Below are positions 34,349 through 42,587 of a stretch of 44,478 nt of DNA, piece after piece. Origin of the DNA: a virus; IMG/VR virus record IMGVR_UViG_3300035698_028007, positions 1 through 44,478 of that record, one strand, 5' to 3'. The stretch's first letter is position 1, and every line of letters starts with the position of its first letter. The position numbers were made by a program, and so were the translations under genes. The notes below the pieces were generated by a model, which saw only the letters and a program-made list of their open reading frames with translations, was not told where the DNA came from and did not search any database.

Positions 34349-35355
34349 AATATCTCCTTTAATCGATTAATACTATTTATCTGGTTATAAAATTCAGCCT
34401 TTTTAATTAGATCTCTTGATATTCTTTGCTTAAAATCTCTGTTTTGTAGTTTTCGTACCAGATTAACCAAAGTTGTAATATGGTTTCTGTTTTCAAAGTC
34501 TGCCATGGATCCAGAGTTAAGAAACAATTCATATTTTTTGCCTAATAGTTCTACCCTGGCTTCTGCTTTTTGACATATAACCGGCACACCACAGGCAACC
34601 GGTTCCAACATTTTAAGATTACCACAAAATTCCCACTCTGGACCACGTTGGGAAACTACAATACAATCACAAGCATTTATAGCATAAGGCATGTCCTTAT
34701 GAGGAAACTTAATAAGTTTAATTACATCAGTTTCTTTTATCCCATGATTCACACCATTTACACCAAATATAACTTTTAGTTCCGGGATATACTTTTTTAT
34801 AAATGGAATTGCATTTAATAATAATTGAGGATGATTAGATTTTGCTATCCTGCCAAAACAACCAATAACAAATTTTCCTCCCATTTTCTGCCTTATTTCA
34901 AGAGTTTTACTTGCATCCTTTAATGGTTTAAAAGATGGATCCACACTTTGAAAGAAAGGAACAGCATTAGGCCATTTTCTTCCTCCTGGGTTTAACGGAC
35001 CTAAGTCTTTTCCTGCTTTGAGATAGTTTGCCCAGGTTCTACTCATACAACCAATATAATTTGCCTGATCAAATCCTACCTTAGAGAATGGTGTGCTTAT
35101 CCAGATCCTCTTACCAACACATTGACGAAATACTCTTTCATTAGCACGTATAATGCTCCAATCTGCCGGAACTATTTTTATCGGTCCTGGATAGTTTATT
35201 AATCCATATTTGGGCGCATTAGGCTTAAATAGCTGTCCTGCATAGTAAACTTCTGCAAACTGGCTTAAAAGCTTTAAAAGATTAATTTCATTAATACGAT
35301 CACCGGAAACAGGATCCAGAGTTTTAATTGTGCTGTATTGATAAAATATTTTCAT
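34339..35355 (-). CDS. GT4-type (GT-B fold) glycosyltransferase
   Basis: A 338-residue protein. The donor-binding half has GCFGRIAKSNHPQLLLNAI (about 165-183) and LKVIFGVNG. It also has EWEFCGNLKMLEPVACGVPVIC (about 250-272), the E-x7-E-type block of GT-B retaining enzymes, where acidic residues hold the sugar nucleotide. The N-terminal acceptor half (MKIFYQYSTIKTLDPVSGDRINEINLLKLL) is short. The acceptor is unknown; it may be a phage structural protein, DNA or a host glycan. The start overlaps the previous ORF (ATGA). Confidence 0.75.
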   Translation of the reverse strand: MKIFYQYSTIKTLDPVSGDRINEINLLKLLSQFAEVYYAGQLFKPNAPKYGLINYPGPIKIVPADWSIIRANERVFRQCVGKRIWISTPFSKVGFDQANYIGCMSRTWANYLKAGKDLGPLNPGGRKWPNAVPFFQSVDPSFKPLKDASKTLEIRQKMGGKFVIGCFGRIAKSNHPQLLLNAIPFIKKYIPELKVIFGVNGVNHGIKETDVIKLIKFPHKDMPYAINACDCIVVSQRGPEWEFCGNLKMLEPVACGVPVICQKAEARVELLGKKYELFLNSGSMADFENRNHITTLVNLVRKLQNRDFKQRISRDLIKKAEFYNQINSINRLKEILCK

Positions 35356-35594
35356 AGTATGAATTTGTTGAATATGTTCAGCATTTTGTTGAGGACTAAT
35401 AATAATTTCTCTAACCGGAATCCCTGAAATATCCGAGAATTATAATGTGCCTTCATTATTTTCAAAGCCTTTCTCCACACATTGAAGTATTGAGTATCTT
35501 CAAGAGCCAGAGCATAGGTAGTATTATTTTTGATATGTTTTGCATATTGCTGATCATACCAATCTTTACTAAAATCTACTTTATTAGTTTCCAT
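35352..35594 (-). CDS. hypothetical protein, possibly a truncated methyltransferase N-terminus
   Basis: An 80-residue protein. VDFSKDWYDQQYAKHIKNNTTYALALEDTQYFNVWRKALKIMK resembles the cap that precedes the SAM-binding glycine loop in some class I methyltransferases. However, the expected glycine-rich ILEIGCG segment is absent. The sequence runs instead into a basic, hydrophobic tail (LEKLLLVLNKMLNIFNKFIL). No frame continuing the methyltransferase was found nearby. It may be a remnant, or an unrelated small protein. It overlaps the GT4 gene start by ATGA. Confidence 0.35.
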   Translation of the reverse strand: METNKVDFSKDWYDQQYAKHIKNNTTYALALEDTQYFNVWRKALKIMKAHYNSRIFQGFRLEKLLLVLNKMLNIFNKFIL

Positions 35595-35599
35595 AATAT

Positions 35600-37174
35600 C
35601 TATTTTTGGTGACTGTTTATCATTTTATTTAATAATTGTCGATATATCTCTTTTTCTTTTGGATTACTTTGTCTTAATACATGCTTTGAATTAGGACTTA
35701 CCCTGTAAAACCAATCATATTCAGGATTAAGACAGAATACATCTCCCTCTCCTTCAAATATTCTTAACCAGAGATCCCAATAGGCAAAATTTCCCCATAC
35801 TGCATTAAAAGGGCCATATTTCTTTAATAATTGGCTATCCATTACAGCACAATCATTAACAAAATTACCTTTTAAATGTTTTTCATAATTATACTCAGCA
35901 GGAAAATTAGTCTTTGATATTACTGCCAGGTTATCATTTGTCCTGTAAAAATTAGAATAACAGACCTTTTTTCCATTATCAACACAAGCTTTTATCTCAT
36001 GGTAGAGTTTTCTGTTTTTTGCAACATCATTTCCAGAGGCATAAGCAAACCAAGGGTATTTAATTAACTGGAGTGCATTATTAAGCTGTTTGAATATGCC
36101 TGGCTTCTGAGTGAAGATGCAATCAAGTTTAAGTTTTTCTGCTAATTGTACGGAGGGATCCCCTGCAATAGTTGATATTATAATTTGAATATTGACTCCC
36201 TTTTGTTTTATGTAACTATCAACTGCCTTTCTAAGGATCCCCGGATCCTCTCTAACAGTATTTATAATAATAGAAACATTATATTTATCTGTAATCATCG
36301 GCTCAACATTTTTAATTTTCTTTATTCTTTTTGGAATACGTGGAGGAAAATCATTCTCTAAAATAGCATATTTGTCTGGAATGGTTGATACATACTTATT
36401 ATTATTATAATATTTAGTATCGAGCCAATCATTAGGAATATCAAGATATTTCTTTGTTGCATTGGAAACTCGCTTATTTATTGTCCCTGGCTTATTACTA
36501 TAAAGTTCCTTTTTAAATATTCTAATGATATCATAGAAAGTATTATAATTAAGGGTATTGGGAAGATTGTTATTTGATATAACTTTTCTTCCCATAAGAC
36601 CAAGTTCAATAGCTGTATTGGGTAATCCATCATGAACAGTAAATCTTAGGCCCAAAAAACAGCGTTTGTATATAGTAACAATATTCTCCCTATTGTAAGA
36701 GTTTTTGTGACACATGTGAAATTTTACCTTTGGAAACATTTTTTTAAGTCGATCAGCATATTGTTTTCCATAAAAGCCAGGCTTTGCCTCACCATAATAG
36801 AAATAAACATCTTTTCCCAATGGTTCCGGTTCTATATCGCTATTTATCCATGGTACAATAGGAACAGAGTGAAAAGGTAAATTTACCTTTTTTAGATCAT
36901 TCTCAATAAACTTACTGATAGCAATATGTTTAATATCAGTTCTCTTTTTTAATTGTTTGACAAAAGGATCCTTTTTATCCAATCCCATTGCATCTGATCC
37001 ACCCCATACCACAACAGCGAGTGACTTATGAAATAGCAATCTTTTTCTTTGGCTCCTATATACTCCAAAGAATATTGCCGGTTCATCCGATCTTTGATAT
37101 CCCTGAAGATCATATTTCTCAAAAAAAGCTTTCTTAAAAAATGGGATCCCGATCATGCATTGTTTTATTCTCAT
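35600..37174 (-). CDS. two-domain glycosyltransferase (GT-B-like plus GT2)
   Basis: A 524-residue fusion. Residues 1-270 look like a GT-B enzyme: VWGGSDAM (about 56-63), VYFYYGEAKPGFYG, and GLRFTVHDGLPNTAIELGLMGRKVISNNNLPN (about 178-209), a donor-site loop with the family Glu. Residues about 300-515 are a GT2 (GT-A) domain: NVSIIINTVREDPGILRKAVDSYIKQ opens it. WFAYASGNDVAKNRKLYHEI holds a D-x-x motif-like GND, and GNFAYWDLWLRIFEGEG matches the GT2 E/D-D-W-L-W/R region. Two catalytic modules in one chain suggest two successive sugar additions. It overlaps the preceding gene by 4 nt. Confidence 0.65.
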   Translation of the reverse strand: MRIKQCMIGIPFFKKAFFEKYDLQGYQRSDEPAIFFGVYRSQRKRLLFHKSLAVVVWGGSDAMGLDKKDPFVKQLKKRTDIKHIAISKFIENDLKKVNLPFHSVPIVPWINSDIEPEPLGKDVYFYYGEAKPGFYGKQYADRLKKMFPKVKFHMCHKNSYNRENIVTIYKRCFLGLRFTVHDGLPNTAIELGLMGRKVISNNNLPNTLNYNTFYDIIRIFKKELYSNKPGTINKRVSNATKKYLDIPNDWLDTKYYNNNKYVSTIPDKYAILENDFPPRIPKRIKKIKNVEPMITDKYNVSIIINTVREDPGILRKAVDSYIKQKGVNIQIIISTIAGDPSVQLAEKLKLDCIFTQKPGIFKQLNNALQLIKYPWFAYASGNDVAKNRKLYHEIKACVDNGKKVCYSNFYRTNDNLAVISKTNFPAEYNYEKHLKGNFVNDCAVMDSQLLKKYGPFNAVWGNFAYWDLWLRIFEGEGDVFCLNPEYDWFYRVSPNSKHVLRQSNPKEKEIYRQLLNKMINSHQK

Positions 37175-37917
37175 GGCTTTGTAATTTCTATTAGTTTGAG
37201 ATCCATACTTGCAGGAATTGAGGGACCATCACCCCTTGAACTTTCCCTCATAATAATAGATACTCTGAGATAAAATTCTATTTCCGGGACAGTTAATTTA
37301 AGTTTATGAAATTTATACCAACTCTTTTTACCTTCTTCCCTTCCCCACCAAGTAATACCTTTAATAGTTACCTGCATTTTGTATTCCATCCACCTTTGGG
37401 GATTTATTGTCATGCTATATCTGGGATAAGCCTTTTTATCTGGATGATTATAACCAAATAATTCCTGATCCTCTTGATCAAAAACTATTCTGGCATTATC
37501 AGGAAGATCATGCGCTGTAAAGACTACATAATCCCTACTACCTTCAACTAAATCATATTCTTTCACTCTCCTTCCACCCATGTCATTAACTGGATGTATC
37601 CATGCAGGGCAATATAAAGCAAATTCGGCAGGACTCCACCGGCAAATAGTTGATACAGTAAATGGAGGTTTAAATGTTGTGCAGTCTTTTGTTCCCAGAA
37701 TAACACCCCAATTTTTTGTTGCATTAAGATTAATAAAGTCATTACCCGGGATTATCATTTTAAATCCTTCAGGATAAGAACAAATACTATCATAAGGTCT
37801 TTCATGGGCAACCGGTCTATCAAAGCTGTTTTTTAATAAGTTGAAATTATTAACACTATTACTACCTCTGAAATCAGTCTTAAATATTTTTATCTTTTTC
37901 GGCTTTTTAAAACACAT
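37171..37917 (-). CDS. hypothetical beta-rich protein (248 aa)
   Basis: A 248-residue protein rich in Trp, Tyr and Pro with short alternating strands (NWGVILGTKDCTTF, TICRWSPAEFALYCPAW, KMQVTIKGITWWGR, KLKLTVPEIEFYLRVSIIM). It looks like a beta-sandwich such as a carbohydrate-binding, lectin or glycoside hydrolase-16-like fold. No catalytic E-x-D-x-E motif was found, so binding or structural work is more likely than hydrolysis. It lies among glycosyltransferases and starts 6 nt after the preceding gene. A sugar-bearing virion decoration protein is possible, but that is speculation. Confidence 0.45.
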   Translation of the reverse strand: MCFKKPKKIKIFKTDFRGSNSVNNFNLLKNSFDRPVAHERPYDSICSYPEGFKMIIPGNDFINLNATKNWGVILGTKDCTTFKPPFTVSTICRWSPAEFALYCPAWIHPVNDMGGRRVKEYDLVEGSRDYVVFTAHDLPDNARIVFDQEDQELFGYNHPDKKAYPRYSMTINPQRWMEYKMQVTIKGITWWGREEGKKSWYKFHKLKLTVPEIEFYLRVSIIMRESSRGDGPSIPASMDLKLIEITKP

Positions 37918-37923
37918 AATTAA

Positions 37924-38298
37924 TTATTTTGTAATAAAACTACTTACCTCTAACAGATCTCTAATATTAACATTACTCCGGAACACTCCCTTTTTCTTTA
38001 ATACCTGAAACTCTAAAGTATTAAAAACAGTAAATTTCCCATTTGCACCCTCCACAACATAATACCTTTTGTTTCTGGCAATAGACTTCTTCACAGCAAG
38101 TATCTTTGCTCTTTTAAAATTTTTAGCAATTCTCTTTTCCCTCCTGATCTCTACCTTATGAGAATTATTTATTTTATAGGCAGATATCCTCCTCTGGAAC
38201 CATGAGGATTTTTTCAGGTTATGATAGATCCAGGCAAAACCCAACACAAGGGCCACCGGTCCCCAAATAATATCTATTCCACAATTATTTACTTCCAT
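37924..38298 (-). CDS. small basic membrane protein (124 aa)
   Basis: A 124-residue protein. Residues 8-26 (IIWGPVALVLGFAWIYHNL) form one membrane span. A very basic helix (RREKRIAKNFKRAKILAVKKSIARNKR) follows, then a small strand-rich end (YYVVEGANGKFTVFNTLEFQVLKKKG). No family was recognised. It overlaps the end of the dehydrogenase-like gene by 14 nt. Confidence 0.5.
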   Translation of the reverse strand: MEVNNCGIDIIWGPVALVLGFAWIYHNLKKSSWFQRRISAYKINNSHKVEIRREKRIAKNFKRAKILAVKKSIARNKRYYVVEGANGKFTVFNTLEFQVLKKKGVFRSNVNIRDLLEVSSFITK

Positions 38299-39112
38299 CT
38301 TCTTTTTCTCCTGAATATTTTAATATTAAATCAATGGCCGGGTTATCCGGGAATATATCTTTTAATATTTTAGCATTAGGAATTATACAATGTCCTCCTA
38401 TCTTATCATCATTCCAAAATAGGTTAGGTCTGGCTACATTGGCCTTTCCAAGCTTTGTATAACCTTTATTATAGTAATCTGTCCATATTTCTACCAGGGA
38501 GAAGTCAACACCTGATTGATCACACATTTTTTTCATTTCTGCATGATAGGCAATACACACCCCATAATAAGATGTTGACATAAGTTTAAGTAATGCAGAA
38601 GCCTTGGCAGGAATTTGAAATGTTTTTATTCCAAGCATATTCAAATGTAAGCTAACTGTATTAGCATCTTTGGTATAATCAGATCCTACAAACATTGGAA
38701 AGGTAAGGATCCCCTCTGCAAGATTAGGATGAACACCTATTACCGGACAATGTGCTATTGCAATTTCCCTTTTTGCTTTATGTATTTGATTAAGGACATT
38801 AACCTGGGCCTTTATATATCCTAATGTATTCACTTTTATTGTGGAGTGAATAATAAGAATTTTTAGAAATGGCATTTTTTCCATTTGCTCACAAACAGTA
38901 TTAACAAATATCTCTGGAGCATAAGGAATACACACATGCAAAACCTCACAGTTAGTTATATCTGTCCCTGCAAACTTATTAGCTGTAATCATTTCTTTAA
39001 GATCCTTAACATATGAAAATCTTGTTACTCCGTTTGAATATTTCCGGTAATATACTTGCTGTATTGAATTACCTATTTCTCCTAATCCTAATATTCCTAC
39101 TTTTTTTTTCAT
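38285..39112 (-). CDS. short nucleotide-sugar dehydrogenase-like protein
   Basis: From ATG 39112 (MKKKVGILGLGEIG); ATG codons at 39121 and 39130 are alternatives. About 275 residues. VGILGLGEIGNSI is a Rossmann NAD site. IAHCPVIGVHPNLAEGILTFPMFVGSD resembles the central block of UDP-glucose/UDP-HexNAc 6-dehydrogenases. IGGHCIIPNAKIL near residue 240 matches their GGHCIPVDP catalytic-cysteine motif. Full-length family members have 400-450 residues with a C-terminal UDP-binding domain, which is missing here. It is either a reduced form or a different dehydrogenase built on the same fold. If active on UDP-GlcNAc it would supply the uronic substrate of the WlbA-like enzyme. It starts about 25 nt after terminase. 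Confidence 0.6.
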   Translation of the reverse strand: MKKKVGILGLGEIGNSIQQVYYRKYSNGVTRFSYVKDLKEMITANKFAGTDITNCEVLHVCIPYAPEIFVNTVCEQMEKMPFLKILIIHSTIKVNTLGYIKAQVNVLNQIHKAKREIAIAHCPVIGVHPNLAEGILTFPMFVGSDYTKDANTVSLHLNMLGIKTFQIPAKASALLKLMSTSYYGVCIAYHAEMKKMCDQSGVDFSLVEIWTDYYNKGYTKLGKANVARPNLFWNDDKIGGHCIIPNAKILKDIFPDNPAIDLILKYSGEKEDGSK

Positions 39113-39136
39113 AATTATCATATAATTCATAAATAT

Positions 39137-41116
39137 TTAAAAGTTTGCCATTCCTCCACCTTTGCCTTTTTTTACTGTTACTATTGGCTCTATTAACACA
39201 GGGTTATCCATTTGATCACTTAACCAATTTGAACCGGCAGAGACTATTACATTATCATCTTTACATTTCCCTTGCGCACCATAAGTACCATCTTCTTTTA
39301 CTTCATAAGTATCCATTTCATCACAAGCCTCACTATCAGTTTCGATATATCCTTCTTCTCTAAGTTTAGCATTAAGATTATCTATAAGTAAAACTTTTGT
39401 TTTTTTATTGGTATGAAATCCCCATTTTGCAGGAACTCCGGACTTAACATCTTCCGGACTTGTCCTGGTATAAAGGTTATCGTAAAAATCAACTATTTCA
39501 TCTAAAACAGTAAGAAAGTGATCCCCTTCCGATTTTTCCGTATCTAAAGAGTTTGTTTCAACTCCGAGATAACCATTATTATACCATTTACATAGTTGTA
39601 CTGCTTTCCATGCTACAATATCCTGATCTAAATGTCCTTTCCATGATGCACAAACCTCTGGCACTCCTCCTTCAGTAATAAAATATCTATCTAATCCTTT
39701 TATCATAGAGAAGTCAGCATCCTTTGTCCTTCCTCCAATATCACAGAAAAACACATATCTATTAGAATAATTAACTTTTCTATCCGGGAAGGACCATATT
39801 TTTAAATGTCCTTCAGGAGATTTACTAAACTTGATGTTTTTTAGTGCTTCTGGCCCTTTAAGTGCATTACCATATAATTCTCCTATTGCTTCAGGAGGTC
39901 TATTATTTATTCTGGCCCTTAATACATACTCAGGTCTGAATACTCTATGCCCGGTACTTTGAAAAGCTTCATCAGCAGTTGAAGGAAATTCCTCCATCAT
40001 TCTCCAATCACTATAATTCTCTGATTTTTTATGATTCCTATACCAATTTATTCCTTCTAAGTTTGCGCCTAACTCCCACAATAACCAATCATACTCAGTC
40101 ATTCCCTCAACAAACTTGGTATAATCACTTATATCTTCCTGATATATTTCAATTTCAAACCAAGAAACAAATACACCTTTATATCCTGATACACCATTTT
40201 TAGCATTTAACCATTCTTCATGAAAGAAATTTCCAATACCTTTTGCTGTACTCTCCAGTACAATCAATGAGTAAGCAGTTCTGGCAATTCCCCCTCTTAA
40301 TGCCTGGGCCATATCTTCAGGGGACCGGCCTTCTGTTTTTTTCCAAGAGGCAACCTCTGTCCAATGTGTCATAGCAAAGTCAAATGTTCTTAAACTCTCA
40401 GGTTTTTGCATGGATCCAATTCCAACAATATTACCTCTACCTTTAAAAACCTTTGTTTTAGAATCCCCCTCATAAGGAGTTAATTCAACATCCATTATTT
40501 TTTTAGGATGATATAATGCCATTCGGTTATACATTCCCCTGCAATGCTTGGCCTGTGCCTCAACATCTGCACATATAGCAGAGTGCCAATTTTCTTTATG
40601 GAATAGTTGGATCCAAGCCATGTATAGTTGAACAAGAGTAGATCCTCCCCATTGTCGAGCCTTTAATAGAATAATTCTTATAGGGATCCCTGCTAACCTC
40701 ATTTCTTCCATTTCCTTTAATAGCTTTCTTTGAGGTTGCCTTAGAATACATTGGACAAGCTGTTTGCTTATTTTATCCCAGAGTGTAACACAGAGAACAC
40801 ACCAAAATTCAAAATCAACCTTTATTCTGAGAGTTAATATTGAATTAATCCATATATCCCTAATTTGATCATTCCATTCAGGACAACCAGAATCGAGCAT
40901 AAATTGTTCTACCGATCCGGCCTTTACTATATCCTCAAAATCTTCATCCATCATTTCATTAGGGAGAAAATATTCTAATGTTTGTTTTTTATCTATATAT
41001 ATATGAAATCTGGGAATAGGGGAACCTATTCCTAATACAGGATCATAAGGAGAAAATAATTTAGCTACTCTCTTTTTGTTTTCCTTCGCAATCTGACTGT
41101 ACTTCTTCTTCTTCAT
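39137..41116 (-). CDS. terminase large subunit
   Basis: About 659 residues from ATG 41116. The ATPase P-loop is RIILLKARQWGGSTLVQ, a classic terminase form (K/R-A-R-Q-x-G-x-S-T). Walker B and the catalytic carboxylate fit FDFAMTHWTEVASW, and LESTAKGIGNFFHEEW matches the coupling motif. The C-terminal RNase H-like nuclease shows VFFCDIGGRTKDADFSMI and GVETNSLDTE, supplying metal-binding aspartates and glutamate. The enzyme translocates and cuts genomic DNA at the portal. It overlaps the upstream small gene by 56 nt and leads the 17-gene minus-strand run. The C-terminus is Gly/Lys-rich. Confidence 0.9.
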   Translation of the reverse strand: MKKKKYSQIAKENKKRVAKLFSPYDPVLGIGSPIPRFHIYIDKKQTLEYFLPNEMMDEDFEDIVKAGSVEQFMLDSGCPEWNDQIRDIWINSILTLRIKVDFEFWCVLCVTLWDKISKQLVQCILRQPQRKLLKEMEEMRLAGIPIRIILLKARQWGGSTLVQLYMAWIQLFHKENWHSAICADVEAQAKHCRGMYNRMALYHPKKIMDVELTPYEGDSKTKVFKGRGNIVGIGSMQKPESLRTFDFAMTHWTEVASWKKTEGRSPEDMAQALRGGIARTAYSLIVLESTAKGIGNFFHEEWLNAKNGVSGYKGVFVSWFEIEIYQEDISDYTKFVEGMTEYDWLLWELGANLEGINWYRNHKKSENYSDWRMMEEFPSTADEAFQSTGHRVFRPEYVLRARINNRPPEAIGELYGNALKGPEALKNIKFSKSPEGHLKIWSFPDRKVNYSNRYVFFCDIGGRTKDADFSMIKGLDRYFITEGGVPEVCASWKGHLDQDIVAWKAVQLCKWYNNGYLGVETNSLDTEKSEGDHFLTVLDEIVDFYDNLYTRTSPEDVKSGVPAKWGFHTNKKTKVLLIDNLNAKLREEGYIETDSEACDEMDTYEVKEDGTYGAQGKCKDDNVIVSAGSNWLSDQMDNPVLIEPIVTVKKGKGGGMANF

Positions 41117-41318
41117 ATTGAGGCACACCGTTCTTTAACATATTCTTAATAAGCCTTGCTGAATACTCAGCATTATATTCAAATTTTTTACCGGCCAGGG
41201 CGTATAAATGTTCTTTGGACATAAATTTAGCATCCTCACCTTTAACAAATAAAATTCTTCGATATTCTTGGAATAAGCGTCTATGTCTGAATATAGTGCT
41301 TTTTTTAGGTTTTCCCAT
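41061..41318 (-). CDS. small basic protein upstream of terminase; alternative small-terminase candidate
   Basis: 85 residues from ATG 41318 (MGKPKKSTIFRHRRLF). A longer frame from TTG 41381 would run through the shared control element and is rejected. The basic N-terminus and helices (LFQEYRRILFVKG, MSKEHLYALAGKKF, SARLIKNMLKNG) look like a small helix-turn-helix DNA-binding unit. The C-terminus is acidic. Position directly before the large subunit with a 56-nt overlap is typical of a small terminase, although it is shorter than most. An operator-like palindrome (AATGTT-gtg-AACATT) lies 7 nt upstream. Confidence 0.5.
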   Translation of the reverse strand: MGKPKKSTIFRHRRLFQEYRRILFVKGEDAKFMSKEHLYALAGKKFEYNAEYSARLIKNMLKNGVPQYEEEEVQSDCEGKQKESS

Positions 41319-41324
41319 ACAATG

Positions 41325-41339
41325 AATGTTGTGAACATT
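41325..41339. promoter_or_regulatory. operator-like palindrome before small terminase-region gene
   Basis: AATGTT-gtg-AACATT has perfect 6-bp arms. It lies just upstream of the minus-strand start codon at 41318, in the divergent control region. Confidence 0.35.
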
Positions 41340-41351
41340 TTTGAATACTGG

Positions 41352-41375
41352 AAATATCGGTATTTTCCGACATTT
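41352..41375. promoter_or_regulatory. shared 24-nt control element, copy B
   Basis: Same element as 7377-7400 (21 of 24 identical), including the uninterrupted TTTTCCGACATTT (41363-41375). It lies 34 nt from the minus-strand start and 87 nt from the plus-strand start. Here it also overlaps a short inverted repeat (GGAAATA / TATTTTCC around TCGG). Confidence 0.6.
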
Positions 41376-41462
41376 TAGCAAACATTACTGTTAAAACAAA
41401 TCTTCAATTATTAACAAATCACTTTATTTGCCCTATAATCTATAATTAATAATAAAAATATT

Positions 41463-42572
41463 ATGGCAGAGAAAGAGAAAGTAACCGATAGTGTAGTTGA
41501 GGAGAAGGTGAACGTAGGTGAAAGTGCTGAAGAAATTAAGCCAGAAGTCAAAGAAGAAAAGACTCCGGAGGAAGTTTTAGAGGAACCGGTCCTGGAATCC
41601 GATGAAATAACATTCATTGAGCAAGAGGCCAGACCTCAAAATGCTTTTGATGAAAACCCAATAGTAGAAGAATTGGAACCAGAGAAGGAGAAAATTGAAC
41701 CGGGAAAGGAAAAGATCGAGCCAGAGAAGGAGAAAATCGAGCCAGAAAAGGAAAAGGTTGAACCGGAGAAGGAAGTAATTGATCCAACAAAAGAAAAAAT
41801 TGAACCGGAAAAGGAAAAGGTTGAACCGGCTGGAGATCTTAAAGCCTATGAGCCATTTGTCGAAACTCTGAAAGAGATTGTCCCAGAGGGTAAATATTCT
41901 ACCCAGGAGGAAATAATTGAATCTGCAACGGAAATTATAAAAGGTCTTAATGACTATAAAAAAGAAGAAGTCGAGCATAACCAAGTGTTATATGATATTT
42001 TAGAGAAACAACCTCAACTTGTAAATATTATTAAGGACATGGGAAATGATGTGTCCTGGAGGATAGCGCTATTAAGACATATCGATCTTAAAGAACTTAT
42101 GTTAGAGGAAGGTGATGAGGGATATGATGAGCAAATTGAAGCTATTGGGGAATTTGATAAGAAACAGCAAACAAATCTGGATCTTAAAAAGAAAACTGAG
42201 AGAAATATTGGATCCTCAACCAACATAATGACAAAGTTTGTCGCTGATAAAGAAATGGGTGAACAGCAAAAGGCTCAATTTAGTGATATTCTGGATGAAA
42301 GTTTCAGCAATATAATGAATGGTGTCATTACTCCTGAGTTTCTGGAACTTATGTATGCCGGTGTTAATGCTGAAAAAACCATTGCAAAAGTTAAGAAGGA
42401 AACAAAAACTCAGGTAAAAAATGAGAAAATAGATATTCTTAAAGAGGAAAAAAATGAAGGAGATGGACTTCCTAAACCTATAACATCAGGAGATCCAGTA
42501 AAAACTCCTAAAGTACCAAAGAAGAAAATTCCTTTCCTTACTGAATTAGAAGAACGTGAGGAAAGATTTTAA
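41463..42572 (+). CDS. scaffold-like acidic protein with heptad EPEKEKI repeats
   Basis: A 369-residue, very acidic protein directly before the major capsid gene, where phages encode the scaffold. Residues 72-120 hold seven 7-residue repeats of the form E-P-E-K-E-K-I/V. A helical core (about 125-330) without cysteines follows, with predicted coiled-coil stretches. The C-terminus is basic (KTPKVPKKKIPFLTELEEREERF), as in scaffolds that bind the coat protein electrostatically. No protease domain was seen. It is the first gene of the right-hand plus-strand block, behind the divergent control region. Family identity was not recognised; the call rests on position, charge and architecture. Confidence 0.6.
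   Translation: MAEKEKVTDSVVEEKVNVGESAEEIKPEVKEEKTPEEVLEEPVLESDEITFIEQEARPQNAFDENPIVEELEPEKEKIEPGKEKIEPEKEKIEPEKEKVEPEKEVIDPTKEKIEPEKEKVEPAGDLKAYEPFVETLKEIVPEGKYSTQEEIIESATEIIKGLNDYKKEEVEHNQVLYDILEKQPQLVNIIKDMGNDVSWRIALLRHIDLKELMLEEGDEGYDEQIEAIGEFDKKQQTNLDLKKKTERNIGSSTNIMTKFVADKEMGEQQKAQFSDILDESFSNIMNGVITPEFLELMYAGVNAEKTIAKVKKETKTQVKNEKIDILKEEKNEGDGLPKPITSGDPVKTPKVPKKKIPFLTELEEREERF
41676..41822 (+). repeat. seven 21-bp repeats encoding E-P-E-K-E-K-I/V
   Basis: Seven in-frame 21-bp units with wobble-position differences. Purine-rich on this strand, which also explains a long spurious antisense frame. Confidence 0.7.
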
Positions 42573-42587
42573 ATAAAAGAAAATTAT

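Noticed and set aside
41319-41381. N-terminal extension of the small gene before terminase
   Set aside because: It starts at TTG and would translate through the shared 24-nt element and a palindrome; ATG 41318 is a better start.
41577-41984. 135-residue minus-strand frame rich in Phe and Leu
   Set aside because: It is the antisense shadow of the purine-rich EPEKEKI repeats of the scaffold-like gene.
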